Positions 1 through 11,492 of a stretch of DNA of 64,000 nucleotides are shown here, one piece after another. How positions within the stretch are numbered: the stretch's first letter is position 1; each line of letters starts with the position of its first letter. A program made the position numbers and the translations under genes. The stretch is from Azolla caroliniana (lineage: Eukaryota > Polypodiophyta), in contig JBHGNT010000005.1 in assembly GCA_043228905.1 (NCBI GenBank), positions 11,160,001 to 11,224,000 of the forward strand, read 5' to 3'. A model generated the notes under the pieces. It did no database searches, was not told where the DNA came from, and worked only from the letters and a program-made list of their open reading frames with translations.

Positions 1-97
1 CTCTCTCTCCTTGATCTTGCTCTATCATGCTAACTTGGTGACATTCTAAGCATAGATGTTGTTCTTGTTTCCGCACCGACGGTATCAGATTCTAACA
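1..97 (+). repeat. 3' end of a Copia LTR (family C2), cut by window edge
   Basis: The first ~60 bases (CT run, then a stretch ending in 'tctaagcatagatg') recur at about 8790-8836, and the following 'tgttcttgtttccgcac' recurs at 9387 and near 9590. The segment ends in CA at 96-97 and is followed after two bases by TGGTATCA, the start of an initiator-Met-type primer site, so it reads as U5 of an LTR. The rest of the LTR lies outside the window. Confidence 0.55.
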
Positions 98-1540
98 TCT
101 GGTATCACCGAACAACCAATGTGCTCTTCCGTGCAAATGGGTCTATCGACTCAAAGAGACGTCAGATTCTACATGTCCCAAGTATAAGGCCAAATTAGTC
201 ACGAAGGGTTTCCGACTGCAATATGGCATTGACTTCGAGGAGGTTTTTTCACCAGCGGTGAAAATGACCATTTCTACTCAGCGTAGCGGCACCTGAGGAC
301 TTGGAGCTTATATAGTTAGATGTGAAGAAAACCTTCCTCCATGTCGACGTAGAGGATGAAATTTACATAGAGCAACTGAAAGGCTTCGTTGCAGTTGGCC
401 AAGAGCATCTAGTCTGTCGACTCAAGAAGAGTCTTTATGGCCTAAAGCAGGCACCCCGATAGTGTTATAAGAAGTTCAATGATTTTATCAAATCGGTCGG
501 CTTCTCAAAAAGAGATGAAGACCACTACCTTTTCAGAAAAAAAAATCAAGTTGGGTCTCCCATCATTCTCAACTTATACGTGGATGACATGCTACTCTCT
601 GGCTGCCATGCATGAGAGCTTGTCGATCTTGTTCGGTAACAATGGTTGAAGTTCACCATGAAGGACCTAGGTCTTGCCCAACACATTCTTGGAATGAAAA
701 TTAGTCGACTCCAAAATCAACGACAATTGTTTTTGTCTCAAGTCAAGTACATCAAACGTGTCCTAGAGTGCTTCAACATGCATTCGGCCTAATTTTCTTC
801 GACCCCGCTCCCCATTAATCTTCAGCTATCTCAGCGAGACTACCCTACATCTAGTCTAGAGGGGGAAGATATGAAGCCAGTATTGTATGCACCGGCATTT
901 GGCTCCTTGATGTATGCGATGGTCGCAACACTACATGACATTGCTCACACCGTAGGAGTTGTCAACAAATTCATACACAACCCAGGTGGATCGCATTGGA
1001 CCGTAGTCAAGCATGTATTCAAGTATTTGGTGGGCACACAAGACCTTGGCATCCTCTTCGCTCCAAACAAGAACCCAAGTGTAGTCAGTTACACCGACTC
1101 GAACTTTGCCGGTTGTATGGACAGTCAAAAGTCAACAACCGGATATTGCACTTCAAATTCGCCAATGGAGCAATTTCATGGAAATCGAAACTTCAGGAGT
1201 GCATGACTACTTCAACGACCGAGACTGAGTATGTAGCCACGTCCGTCCCATGTGGCAAAACAGGCTCTAGGGCTTAGTCGGATGGCATGTACATTTCAAC
1301 AAGCCGACCTGAATCCGGCTCCCGTTGTTTAACAATGATAGTCAGGGTGTTGTTGCTTTGTCAAAAAACCTGGTTCATCAAAACACCTCTAAACATATCA
1401 ACGTTCGGTATCACTTTGTTTGGGACTGTGTGACTTCAGGAAAGCTCTACTTCGAGAAGATCTCCACAACCAACAACATTTTAGACGAGATGACCAAGTG
1501 TCTCATAGTTGACCGATTCTGGTCACTTCGGCACTAGATG
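98..1540 (+). pseudogene. Ty1/Copia reverse transcriptase-RNase H remnant
   Basis: Reverse transcriptase and RNase H part of a Copia polyprotein, plus strand. Visible motifs are KLVTKGF..YGIDFEEVFSPAVKMT near 210-270, SLYGLKQAPR at 430-459, LYVDDMLLS (catalytic Asp pair) near 571-600, then GSLMYAMV, YTDSNFAG, TTETEYVA and HINVRYHF of the RNase H part to 1537. It is dead: a TAG replaces the usual Gln codon right after QAPR (460-462), further stops lie upstream, and at least two frameshifts fall near 1145 and 1280. The primer site at ~100 runs almost directly into RT, so gag, protease and integrase are missing; this is either an internal deletion or a join of two fragments. Confidence 0.85.
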
Positions 1541-1845
1541 GGATTAAGGAGTAGTAACTCTGATTGAGTCGAACAACAGAGATAGCTTTGAGCACTCGAA
1601 CCTGCCGATTCAACCTCTATTCCTCTCGACTATGAAGTATGAGGAGGGTGCTTTATATATAGTCACCCTCTCTCTTCACTATCTAACTACAACAACCACT
1701 CTCTCTTGAGGAATGTGAAGACTCATAGTCATGGGGAATATGAGTTGACTCGTACTTTAATCCTCATCAATGAGCCCCTACACTAACTCCCAAAATATAT
1801 TCCTTCGCGGAATATCTACCCAACCGCCTCCTGGTTTACGAACCA
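1541..1845. repeat. Spacer containing a fragment of C1-type LTR
   Basis: About 1628-1745 ('tatgaagtatgaggagggtgctttatatatag' onward to 'catggggaatatg') matches the interior of the LTRs at 2968-3427 and 7872-8602. Only this middle part is present, so it is an LTR fragment rather than a solo LTR. I see no gene in the rest. Confidence 0.55.
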
Positions 1846-2967
1846 ATGTTAAGCTTGTATCTCAACAAACTCCAACCTGGAGTTGAACACTATTTAGTAG
1901 AGGGATATGTTTGTGATGGATTATACCCTCAAGATCAAGGACTTGTGTGGTCACTTGGCTCCATCAATATTACAGTCGACGACGACGAGATGATGCAAAT
2001 TTTCCTTAGCAATCTCACACATAAGTATGGTGCATTTAGAACCACCATAAGAACAATGTAGATCCCCTCAAGCCTTTAATAATTGGAGATGGTTGTAGAG
2101 AACCATATGAGGTCTAAAAGTGCAACATGTAATGGCAAATCACTTATACATAGGAAGATGTTGCCAGGGTCACAATCTTGGAAATCTGGGGAGGAATGGC
2201 TGGGGAAGAGGTGGACAACATCTAGAATAGTTTGATTTTTGGTAGTAAGAAGATGGAAGCATCCGAGTGGGTAGCCATTCAAGGGTGAGCTTCTATCAAT
2301 CCACATCCACCCCATAAAATCCACAAATTGAGTGTTGATATTGTGGAAAGTCTACCCACTTCGAAGTAGAGTGTTAGAACAAGAAGAATGACTCAACAAC
2401 CTTGCCCTAATAACAAATGAACTATGCTAAAACGTCTGGTTGAGATATAAAAGACCAAATGTTTGTCCTATGACACTAGGTGAATTGCATAAAGAGCACT
2501 TCCAACCTAATCATGTTTGGTTGATTGACTTACAAGCCCCAAATCACATGATGAGCCATTAGGAATGGTTTACAATATAAGGGAACTGAGAGACTAGACA
2601 TGGTGTTGATTGGTGATTATTCCACACACATGATTGAGCACATTGGGGATTTTCTTCTTTACCAATGAAGACAAGAAGAGCTATATCAAGGATGTACTAC
2701 ATGTCCTGAGAATCACAAAGGATTTGTTCTCAGTTGGCCAAATTGTTGACCAAGGAAAGCAAGTATGATTCAACCAGGGATGTTGCTTTATTGAGGATAA
2801 CCGCTTGTCTTATTGCTTATGTGAGAAGAGAAGATCACATGTTTATCTTCAATGCAACCAAAGTAAACACCACGATGTACGCAAAGGAACTAGGCCAAGT
2901 CTAATATTGAGTTGCGGCACAAGAGAGTTAGTTGGCCATATAAACCTCGATAATCTCTGATTGATAT
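1846..2967 (+). pseudogene. Copia gag-protease-pre-integrase remnant, split by a nested element
   Basis: Decayed plus-strand Copia gag and start of pol. The gag part reads LGSINITVDDDEMMQIFLSN...YGAFRTTIRTM near 1950-2060. A zinc knuckle (C-x2-C-x4-H-x4-C) lies at 2333-2374 with a TGA in place of the expected Trp inside it. A degraded protease region follows near 2600, and the pre-integrase motif LVGHINLDNL is at about 2928-2958. Reading stops abruptly at 2967, where the LTR of the minus-strand element begins. The matching integrase core may be the relic at 9690-10140. Many stops; not functional. Confidence 0.7.
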
Positions 2968-3427
2968 TGTAAAGAATCGGGTATGATTCTTGTGCAACGG
3001 AAGAGATATGTGTTATGTGTATGTGTGAGAGGAAATAGAGGAGAGAAGAGAAAACACAAGATAGATAGATAGGAACACAATGAAGTACTCAAGAAGAAGA
3101 TGTATATTCACAAGTAGAATAAGAGATACAAAAATGTAGCATTACAAGGAGTCACAACCGACTTAGTATGAAGTATGAGGAGGGTGTTTTATATATAGAC
3201 AACCTCTCTCTTCATTAACTAACTACAACAACCACTCTCTCTTGGGGAATGTGAAGACTTATAGTCATGGGGAATATGTAACTCATTAGTTATGTGTCAT
3301 AGAATATGATTCTATGACACATAGTTAATGTGTAGAGAGTAGTGGTGTGACTCTTGACCTTTGAGTAATCATAGACTCTCAAAAGGTGTGTTCACACGTT
3401 GCACTATGTTGAGCTTGATTCTCAACG
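2968..3427 (-). repeat. 3' LTR of Copia C1
   Basis: 460 bp, starts TG and matches 7872-8602 along its length. It has a single copy of the ~135 bp end segment that is present three times in the other LTR, including the hairpin at 3293-3323 (14-bp arms, 3-base loop). The last base is G instead of the expected A. Confidence 0.85.
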
Positions 3428-3439
3428 TGCCCCCTTAAG
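3428..3439 (-). other. Polypurine tract of Copia C1
   Basis: On the minus strand this reads CTTAAGGGGGCA and directly abuts the 3' LTR, the position at which plus-strand DNA synthesis is primed. Confidence 0.6.
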
Positions 3440-3582
3440 CTCAACTTGAGTTGGTTCCTTTTGATTGATGTCCGCTTCGGTTGGTATCCGGTTCAGATTG
3501 TCTCTGGTGTCCGCTTTGGCTCGTACCCGGTTTGGATGATATCCTGTTTTCGCTTTTACTCCCCCTCAAGCTTGGCAAGTTA

Positions 3583-6500
3583 GGGATCGTCAATCTAAGG
3601 TCTGACATGAATTGCCGAAGCTTGTCGGCTCCTAGGGCCTTGGTAAAGATATTGGTTGTTTGAAGATTCGTGTTGATGTGTAGAAGATCGACATCTCCGG
3701 CCTGAACACACTATCGAATGAAATGGTAGTGCACTTCGATATGCTTTGTGCGTGCATGTAACACTAGGTTCTGAGCCAGATATATACTGCTCAGGTTGTT
3801 GGAGTAAATGGGAGTCGGATCCTTGATGGGAATGCCCAAATCCTTCAAACTTTTCTTGAGCCATATGGCTTCACATGCACCCCTGTATTCGGCATTCGTA
3901 CTCAAAAGTGCAATGGTAGGATGCCTCTTACTACTCCAAGATATTGCTCCACTACTGAGCGAGAAGACAAATCTGGAGGTTGATCGTCGATCAGCTCTGT
4001 AGACAGCCCAGTCGGCATCCGTGTACCCTTCGAGTCGAATTAGTGTGGCCGATGCGTAGAGGATGCCATAATCCGTTGTGCTGCTCACATATCATAATAC
4101 TCGCTTAGCGCAATCAAAATGGATCTCGGGGAGTTTGCATGAATTGGCTAAGAAGGCCGACCAAATAGTTGAGGTCAAGTCAAGTGATCGTGAGATAGAT
4201 GAGACTCCCGATCAATTGTCGGTATTGAGTTGGCTCGCACTCGTCTGTGCCGGAGTCGGCATCTAGTTTGAGGTTTCAATCGAGAGGGGTTGCCACAGAT
4301 CTAAACTCAGTCATGCCGAACTTGTATATAAAGTTGAGAATGTAGTGTCGTTGAGAGATCATAATGCCAGTCATAATCCAAATTACTTCGATGCCTAGGA
4401 AGTAATGAAGTTCCTTCATGTCCGTGATCTCGAATTTGTTGGAGAGGAGGGATTTCACCTTGTTGATTTCGACTAAACTTTCTCCTCGAATGACCAGATC
4501 ATCCACGTATAGGATGATGACAATCAAGCTTCTAGAGTCATTTCGTACGTAGAGGGGGTTGTCGGATTTTGACATTCGGAAGCCGATTTGATGAAGATAT
4601 TGCGTAATCTTCGAATGCCAAGCACGCGGTGTTTGCTTGAGGCCTTAGAGAGGCTTCTTGAGTTGGCATACGACTTTCGGATGAATGTTGGATTCGAAAC
4701 CGGGCGGTTGTACCATGTACACCTCTTCTAATTCGCCTTCAAGAAAGGCGTTCTTGATGTCCATTTGGTGGAGGTGCCACCCTTTCGTCGTTGCGAGTGT
4801 GATCATGGTCCGCACAGTTGTCATCTTTGCCATGGGGGAAAAGGTCACTTCATAGTCGACTCTATGCGTCTTTGTGTATCCTTTTGTTAGGAGTCGAGAT
4901 TTGTAGCGGTTTAAGGAGCTGTTGAAGTTATACTTCACCTTGTAGATTCCTCTGCAATCGATCACCTTCTTGTGCAGTGAGTGGGGGACAAGATCCCATG
5001 TCTTGTTTTTGAGTGTGCTTGCATCTCTTCATTCATCGCTTCAACCCATCTCGGTCCTTGGCGGCTTCGGAAAAGGTTTCCGGCTCCCTTATTGTTGTCA
5101 CCTTCATCATAAAGGCGTAATGGTATGCCATATACTCATCATAGCCGAACCAGCTTACAGGGTTCTTTTCAGGGGTGGATTGGCGGAGCTTCTCCATTGT
5201 GGATACTAAGGCTTTCTTCGCTCCATTTGTCCAGATGTCAAGGCCTTTGAACTCGCAATTGAGGGAGTGAGTCGACTCGTTGCCGTCAAAGGGATCGTCT
5301 TCATACTCCGGCATTTTCGCCTTCGCTTTGTCTAGCTTCGGACTCGGCCGAGAATTGATTGCTCGAAGGCTCTTGTGGCCCACTAAGCCTTGTCGTAATT
5401 GGGCTTTCTTCAAACATGTGTGTGAGCCGATCTCCAGTTTCTATCTCTATCTCGGCGGATTCCGAATCGAGCGGAATCGGAGTCGAAGTTGTCTCTGGTG
5501 CGTACCAAGATGCGGATGCGTCGAAAACGTCATCTCTACTTACTCGAGATTTTCGAGTTGAGGGGTTATTATAGCACTTGTAACCCTTTTGCTCTAGTGA
5601 GCCGACATCACGTACACAATGGAGCCGAATATCCGATCATGTGATAGGTCCGGCTTCTTTCCGAAAAACTTCTCATGCAAAGTAAGTTCGTGTACACCCG
5701 ATGTCATACACGATTCATGAGGTATACGGCCGTGTTAGCCGCTTCTGCCCCGTACTACTTCGGCAAGTGCTTTTCATTCATCATGGCCCGTGCTACTTTG
5801 AGGATGTGCCGATTCTTTCGGTCGGCTACTCTATTTTGTTGTGGCATATGTCGACACGAAAACTTTTGCCAAATTCCTTTTTTCCGTAGAAAAGCTGAAA
5901 ATTCATCAGAGAAGTACTCCTTGCCTCCATCCGACTGAAGACATCGTACATGTCGGCCTGTGGCTTTCTCGACTTCATTCTTCAATTTTTGGAAGTGTAT
6001 GAATACTTCGCTCTTTTGCCGCATGGGGTAGATCCAGGTGTGCTTGGAGAACTCGTCAATGAAGGCCACGTAGTATCGGCATCTGCAAAATGTAGCAGTT
6101 TAGGCCAGATCCTATACATCAGAATGAATTACGTCGACTATGCATTTGCTCACGTTCCGCTCCTTCAAAAATGGGTGCCGGTATTGCTTGCCGAATTGGA
6201 AAGCGTCACACATGCCTTCAATCTCTTTCTCCTTCAATGTTGGGAGCCCGATGACGACTCCTTTCGATTTCATTGCCTTGAGCTTTTGGAGGTTGATATG
6301 GCCAATCTACTTGTGCCATAACTCTATGTCGGAATTGGATTTCGTGCCCTTTACGAACATGGCCAATTCATCTCGTGTGAGTCCAGAATGAACATTCGGC
6401 CCTCTCTTCGTCCGCGAGCGATGAGTCGGCCCTCTTTTTTGATGAAGCAACCACCTTGATTAAATCGTACTTGCATCCCTTGCTCAACAATTTGGCCGAC

Positions 6501-7700
6501 GGAGACCAAAATCTTCGTAATGGTTGGTACATGCAAGACATTCTTGGTAAAAGTTTGGTTACCTTCTTTGCCGAATGGGACATTGCCGATGTGTCGAATC
6601 GGATGCGTAGTGTCGTCTCCGGTTTCGACATAGCCGGGTTAGTCTGGCTCTCAAAGTTCTCAGAACCATTCTTGATGAGACGTCATATGGTTCGAGGCAC
6701 TGGAGTCGACAAACCATACGTCTTTCGGACTAGATGCACTATTCGAAGTAGAAGCCAACATAGAATTTGCTCTATGTCTCATCACGAACATTCCGCCACA
6801 ATCATCATAGTCGGAGTTGGTGGCATAATTGGTGAGTTGTTGGCTAGTGGAAGCCGACTCGCGTATCTTCTTACAACACTCTTCTTCGTGGTGACCGATT
6901 TTTCTGCAATATCCATATCCAACTGAGTTTTGTCGGCTCCAATTGGAATGGAAGCTCCCCCTTCTTCCGAAGGTTTCTCGATGGCTTCTGTCTTGATGCC
7001 GAAATTGCGAGTTGTTTTCTTAAGTTGGGCCTCGTCCGCCTCATCCTTGGCCGAATCGGCCTCTTCTTGCACGGCCGCGTCCTCTTCCTCCATCCAAGTG
7101 TGAGTAAAGCATGTGTCCTTCCGAGGCATTGCTCCTTGTTCGAACATGGTTTTCTTTGACCAACAACATGGATTGAATATCGAAGGAGGGAGGATTCTCT
7201 CATGCTAATACGGCGGTCCTCATCGCACCAAACTTTGGTGCAAGGCCGCTAAGGCATATTTCCACCATCTCATCATCGTCCACATTGACGATTATCGAGC
7301 CGAGTGAGTCGCAAAGCTCATTGATCTTCAAGGTGTAGCTCGTGATGGACATATCCCTTTGTTGGATGTTGTTCAACTCTTGGCAGAGTTGAAGCTTTCT
7401 CATGGTTGTGTTGGCAGCGAAAATCTTTCGTTGATTCTGACACGCTTCCTTTGGCATCTCGATTTCTCGAATGTAGTAGCCGAGCATGTCGTCGTGAACA
7501 CATGTCGCCAAGCAATATATCACTCGGCTTGCCTCTTGCTCCCATGTTGCGTAGTCGGCGTCTTTCGAGTCGGGGTGTTTTTCTTGTGCTCCTTTGATGT
7601 AACCCCAATAGCCTTGACCGACAAGGTATTGGTGCATCTTGTACTCCTAAGATGCAAAATTGTTTCGATCTAGCTTCTCACTAGCAAGAGAGCTCCCCAT
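3583..7700 (-). pseudogene. Copia C1 gag-pol polyprotein, broken
   Basis: Gag starts at 7700 (MGSSLASEKLDRNNFAS) and continues as YLVGQGYWGYIKGAQEKHPD with the UBN2-type segment down to ~7200. A zinc-knuckle region near 6880-6920 keeps the GHHEEEC half, but its first Cys is gone. The protease motif near 6700 reads FVDSSASNHM where D-S-G-A is usual. Integrase (6069-5755) has AFIDEFSKHTWIY and SDGGKEYFSDEF, and the conserved Glu is Asp in RVADRKNRH. RT pieces at 4965-4645 and 4575-4276 include MDIKNAFLEGELEE and LYVDDLV. RNase H at 4088-3711 reads YTDADWA...RTKHIEVHYHFIR, then a TAG, and the frame continues to ~3583. Several stops and frame changes; not expected to be active. Confidence 0.85.
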
Positions 7701-7859
7701 TTGAGTATTCATTGTCAATGAATATTTCTTCCTTCTTTTCTTTTCCTTCTCTCTCGAATAAGAGCTATGTAGTCACACTACGATAGCGATGGACCGGTTC
7801 TTCTTGAACGTCGACATAGAACACAACACATGCGGATGGCTAGATCAAGCTACCAAACC

Positions 7860-7871
7860 GCTCTGATACCA
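7860..7871 (-). other. Primer binding site (initiator tRNA-Met type)
   Basis: The minus strand reads TGGTATCAGAGC immediately next to the 5' LTR, the usual plant Copia primer site complementary to the 3' end of initiator tRNA-Met. Confidence 0.85.
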
Positions 7872-8602
7872 TGTAAAGAATCAGGTATGATTCTTGTGCA
7901 GCGGAAGAGATATGTGTTATGTGTATGTGTAAGAGGAAATAGAGGAGAGAAGAGAAAACACAAGATAGATAGATAAGAACACAATTAAGTACAGTTCAAG
8001 AAGAAGATGTATTCACAAATAGAATAAGAGATACAAAAATGTAGCATTACAAGGATTCACAACCGACTTAGTATGAAGTATGAGGAGGGTGCTTTAAATA
8101 TAATCACCCTCTCTCTTCATTAACTAACTACAACAACCACTCTCTCTTGGGGAATGTGAAGACCCATAGTCATGGGGAATATGTAACTCATTAGTTATGT
8201 GTCATAGAATATGATTCTATGACACATAGTTAATGTGTAGAGAGTAGTGGTGTGACTCTTGACCTTTGAGTAATCATAGATTCTCAAAAGGTGTGTCCAC
8301 ACGTTGCAATATGTTGAGCTTGATTCTCAACATGTGTCATAGAATATGATTCTATGACACATAGTTAATGTGTAGAGAGTACTGGTGTGACTCTTGACCT
8401 TTGAGTAATCATAGATTCTCAAAAGGTGTGTCCACACGTTGCAATATGTTGAGCTTGATTCTCAACATGTGTCATAGAATATGATTCTATGACACATAGT
8501 TAATGTGTAGAGAGTACTGGTGTGACTCTTGACCTTTGAGTAATCATAGATTCTCAAAAGGTGTTTTCACACATTGCACTATGTTGAGCTTGATTCTCAA
8601 CA
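7872..8602 (-). repeat. 5' LTR of Copia C1, enlarged by a triplication
   Basis: 731 bp against 460 bp for its partner. Removing two extra 135 bp units gives 461 bp, so the size difference is explained entirely by the tandem triplication at its outer end. Ends CA at 8601-8602. Confidence 0.85.
8197..8601. repeat. Three tandem 135 bp units within an LTR
   Basis: Units begin at 8197, 8332 and 8467, each 135 bp. Each starts with the perfect hairpin ATGTGTCATAGAAT / ATG / ATTCTATGACACAT. Units differ at only a few positions, so the triplication is younger than the LTR family. A worn version of the hairpin is present in the related LTR at 58395-58772. Confidence 0.9.
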
Positions 8603-8759
8603 CGAGGTTTAAGACAATTCTGTAAATATCTTGAAGGACGGTTGCCCTAGCCTAGTTAGTATATAACTGGCTTTGTAACCTGGCCCGAAGGGGTTATTGC
8701 CTTCATTGATTGTAACTTTGAGTTCAAATAATACAGTTACATATTGGGTGCTATTATCG

Positions 8760-8790
<31 letters not shown>

Positions 8791-9425
8791 CTTGATCTTG
8801 CTCTAATATGCTAACTTGAAGATATTCTAAGCATAAATGGTTGGGAAACAGGTCCCTCTTGATGGGATCCGGATGAGAACCGGACGAGCCAGATCGGATG
8901 AGACGAAGGAAGGAACCGGATCAGATGGATGCGGAAGGACTCTAGCCGGATCCGGTATGCACCAACAAATAGGAACATATTAGTAAATATGTTCAGATGT
9001 GACCGTTGAGGTCATATTTGTAAATGGTTCGAAAGTTATATAAGTATAAATATAACTAGGGCAACACTATTATTGTATATAGATTATCATTATAATCCTT
9101 GTTGTATAGAGAGAGAGAGAGAGAGAGAGCCTTTTTCTATTGTAACCGCATGTTGGCGAAGATAGAAAGCTCAAGGTCTTTGCCTCTGAGTCTCATTCTG
9201 GTGTACCCCTCCTCTATAGTGATTCTGTTCGGAGTCCGAGAACTCTCGTGGTTTACCCGGATTAGGGTTTCCACGTTAATATCCTATGTTGACCCATTTT
9301 GTGTGTGTGTTAATCTTATTTCTATTCTGATTCTTCCACTGTGATTAAGACTTGGTTTTGGCCGAGCACTATTTGTAACATAGATGGTGTTCTTGTTTCC
9401 GCACTAACGTTCTCAAACTCCAACA
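8603..9425 (+). repeat. C2-family LTR fragment, split by a solo LTR
   Basis: 8603-8838 ends in a CT microsatellite (about 8764-8792) followed by the stretch also seen at 1-50. It continues after the inserted solo LTR at 9381-9425 and ends ...CTCCAACA. Joining the two pieces reproduces the continuous order seen at positions 40-80. No coding sequence. Confidence 0.6.
8839..9380 (+). mobile_element. Solo LTR of Copia family C3
   Basis: 542 bp starting GGTTGGGAAAC (other copies TGTTGGGAAAC) and ending ...GTAACA. It is flanked by taaat (8834-8838) and tagat (9381-9385), a 5-bp target duplication with one mismatch, and the uninterrupted target can be read at 43-53. It contains a GA run (about 9109-9128). 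Internal sequence and second LTR are absent, as expected from LTR-LTR recombination. Confidence 0.8.
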
Positions 9426-9643
9426 CCTAGCGGCCTATTACCGATTGGGAATCGGAGAAGAAGATAGCGGACTCCGGGTCGACCTACAGAAATCGATTGG
9501 AAGATACAAGGACCCATCCAGCCAGAATTTTGTTCTGATTCTTCCATTGTGATTAAGGGTTGTGGCCGAGCACTATTTGTAACATAGATGTTGTTCTTGT
9601 TTCCGCACTGACGTTCTCAAACTCCAACACCTAGCGACCTATC
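9426..9643 (+). repeat. Duplicated LTR end enclosing a small Copia coding fragment
   Basis: The ~110 bp ending at 9440 (from 'ttctgattcttcca' at 9329) is repeated at 9533-9643. Between them, about 9454-9530, is a fragment encoding DWESEKKIADSGSTY, which matches DWESKKKIPDSGSTD at about 51377 in the Copia element at 48735. This is a short piece of Copia interior between two copies of an LTR end. Confidence 0.6.
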
Positions 9644-9689
9644 GGTTTCCATCTAAACCGACTAGGCAATTCGTCCAACGAACGAATTT

Positions 9690-10850
9690 GGGTCATGGCT
9701 GAATATACTTGATGAAGACAAGCTCAACACGGGCCAAATTGGCTGAAGAAGTGAGGCCTTATCTCAGTTTCTAAAGTTATGTGAAAATTTAGATGAATAG
9801 CAAGATTCAATACTTATGGTTCGATACTAACCAAGAATACTTCTCAACTGAGTTCACAACCTATATAGAAGAGAAGGGGATTCATTATGAATTTATTTGT
9901 TGGTACACACCATAATAGAATAATGTTGTGGAGGAAGAATCACATGATTCATTAGATGTCATGCACCATGCTGCAAGAGAAGAACATGCTAAGAATATAT
10001 TGGGAAAGGCATCAAACACGGTGGTGTATTTCATCAATCAATGCATGATCAAGGCTTTCCATGGTGTGAGTCGTGACCTCTCGTTAGAAGTATTTCGGGA
10101 GAATGTTGATCCTTTTGCACGTGAAGGTTTTTTGTAGCATCACATAAGTAACAAAACCCTATGAGAAAAGGAGAAACTTCAATTCAAAGGGAAAGAATAT
10201 GATCCTTGTTAATACTCCTTAGAGGAAAAAGGGTATAACTAGTGTTTTAACCCTACTACTCAATAGTCATGAATAATCTTAGATATTATATTAGGGGCAG
10301 AGACCCAACCAAGTTTCCACACTAACTCTGAGTAATTGGAACTTAGGTATCATCAAGAAATCAACGTACTTGTTGGAATGAAGAAACCTCTAATGCAAGT
10401 ACTTTGATTGAATACAATGCTAAGAGCGCAACCTCAAATTAGTCACCTTGGTCATTCAACAACAAGTATGGTGTTGCCCTCGATGTGGCTAATGAAAAAT
10501 GCTTTTAATCGATATAACAAAATCATCATATAAGGTTTAGGTACAATGAGTATATGGCACATCACTCACATGGAAGCTACCTGATGTTTTGTATAAGGTA
10601 CATACCAAGAATTCAAGACTTACATGGAAGTTGTCCAATGTCCCCGGCCGATAAAGGAAATGAGGGAGAAGATGTTAAGATTATTCGACAAGAATACTTG
10701 AGATTTAGTCCCAAACATTGAACCGAAAAATTTGTTTTTCGGGTGCTCAAGATCCAAGACAATGCAGACGACATGACCAAACAATTTTAGGTTCGACTAG
10801 TTGTCTAGGGGTATGCACAAACACACGACATAGACTTTAGGAAACATTTG
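9690..10850 (+). pseudogene. Heavily decayed Copia integrase/RT relic
   Basis: 9745-10140 reads as integrase core: WFDTNQEYFSTEF (DNGGEY region), then EEKGIHYEFICWYTPH and a degraded ERKNH motif, then NTVVYFINQC. Near 10790-10850 a short RT trace RLVV*GYAQTHDIDF is visible. 10140-10790 is too worn to read securely. It could be the downstream half of the relic that stops at 2967. Confidence 0.6.
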
Positions 10851-11492
10851 ACTTGGTGGAATAATTGTTGGATAAACATGTAAGCACATATTAGGATTTT
10901 ACTCTATAGACCTATTATATCCAAGACTTTGATCATATGACTAAGATATATTGAATCCTTATCTTAAGTAGCTCATAAATTATTCAGGTACTAGAGAAGT
11001 TTACAAATGCCATGCCATTTGTCATGCGTGCACTGAATAGACAATAAATATTATATAAATACCTTACATTGAAAAGGTGAAGTATTAAGTGAGAGATAGC
11101 ATAATAATATTATATTTGACAATTAATATGAAGCACACTTTATCGATTCAATGTTAAGGTCATCTTCTCTATTCTCTTTCTCTATCTATATACCGTTTTA
11201 TTTAAGTGTAAGTAATGTTTATTCAGAAGAATTGATCATAGATTGATCAATGATGACAATGGAAGAAAAGGAATGAAGAATTGATGATTTCTTTATTCTT
11301 TCATGGATTACGACAAGAAAAAATCTAAGGTGAATACAAGTCATTAATATCTTATCATCAAATCATATGGTAAAATATTTCATTTAATGTTGGTCGATAT
11401 ACTATATGTTATAATATATATATATATATTGAAGGTGATAAATGTGCCTTTGAATATTGATAGTGATTGCTATATAAATAAAGAATTAGAAG
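10851..11492. other. AT-rich spacer, possibly LTR-derived
   Basis: No reading frame recognised. A purine-rich stretch followed by TGTTGGATAAACATG near 10868, and a TATA-rich section, could be a worn LTR belonging to one of the flanking Copia relics, but I found no partner copy in the window. Confidence 0.25.

Larger units (their letters stand above)
2968..8602 (-). mobile_element. Nested Copia element C1, minus strand, both LTRs present
   Basis: Complete but decayed Copia element. The LTRs start TGTAAAGAATC and end GATTCTCAAC(A/G) in plus orientation. The internal region has primer site, gag, protease, integrase, RT, RNase H and polypurine tract in Copia order on the minus strand. I could not find a clean 5-bp target duplication: 2963-2967 is gatat and 8603-8607 is cgagg. 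Sequence after 8602 is the LTR of another family rather than the continuation of the gag/pre-integrase relic at 2967, so one end has been rearranged. Confidence 0.85.

Noticed and set aside
3481-3663. Plus-strand frames opposite the Copia C1 and 29.5-34.5 kb elements
   Set aside because: They are antisense shadows of recognisable minus-strand RT, integrase and gag.
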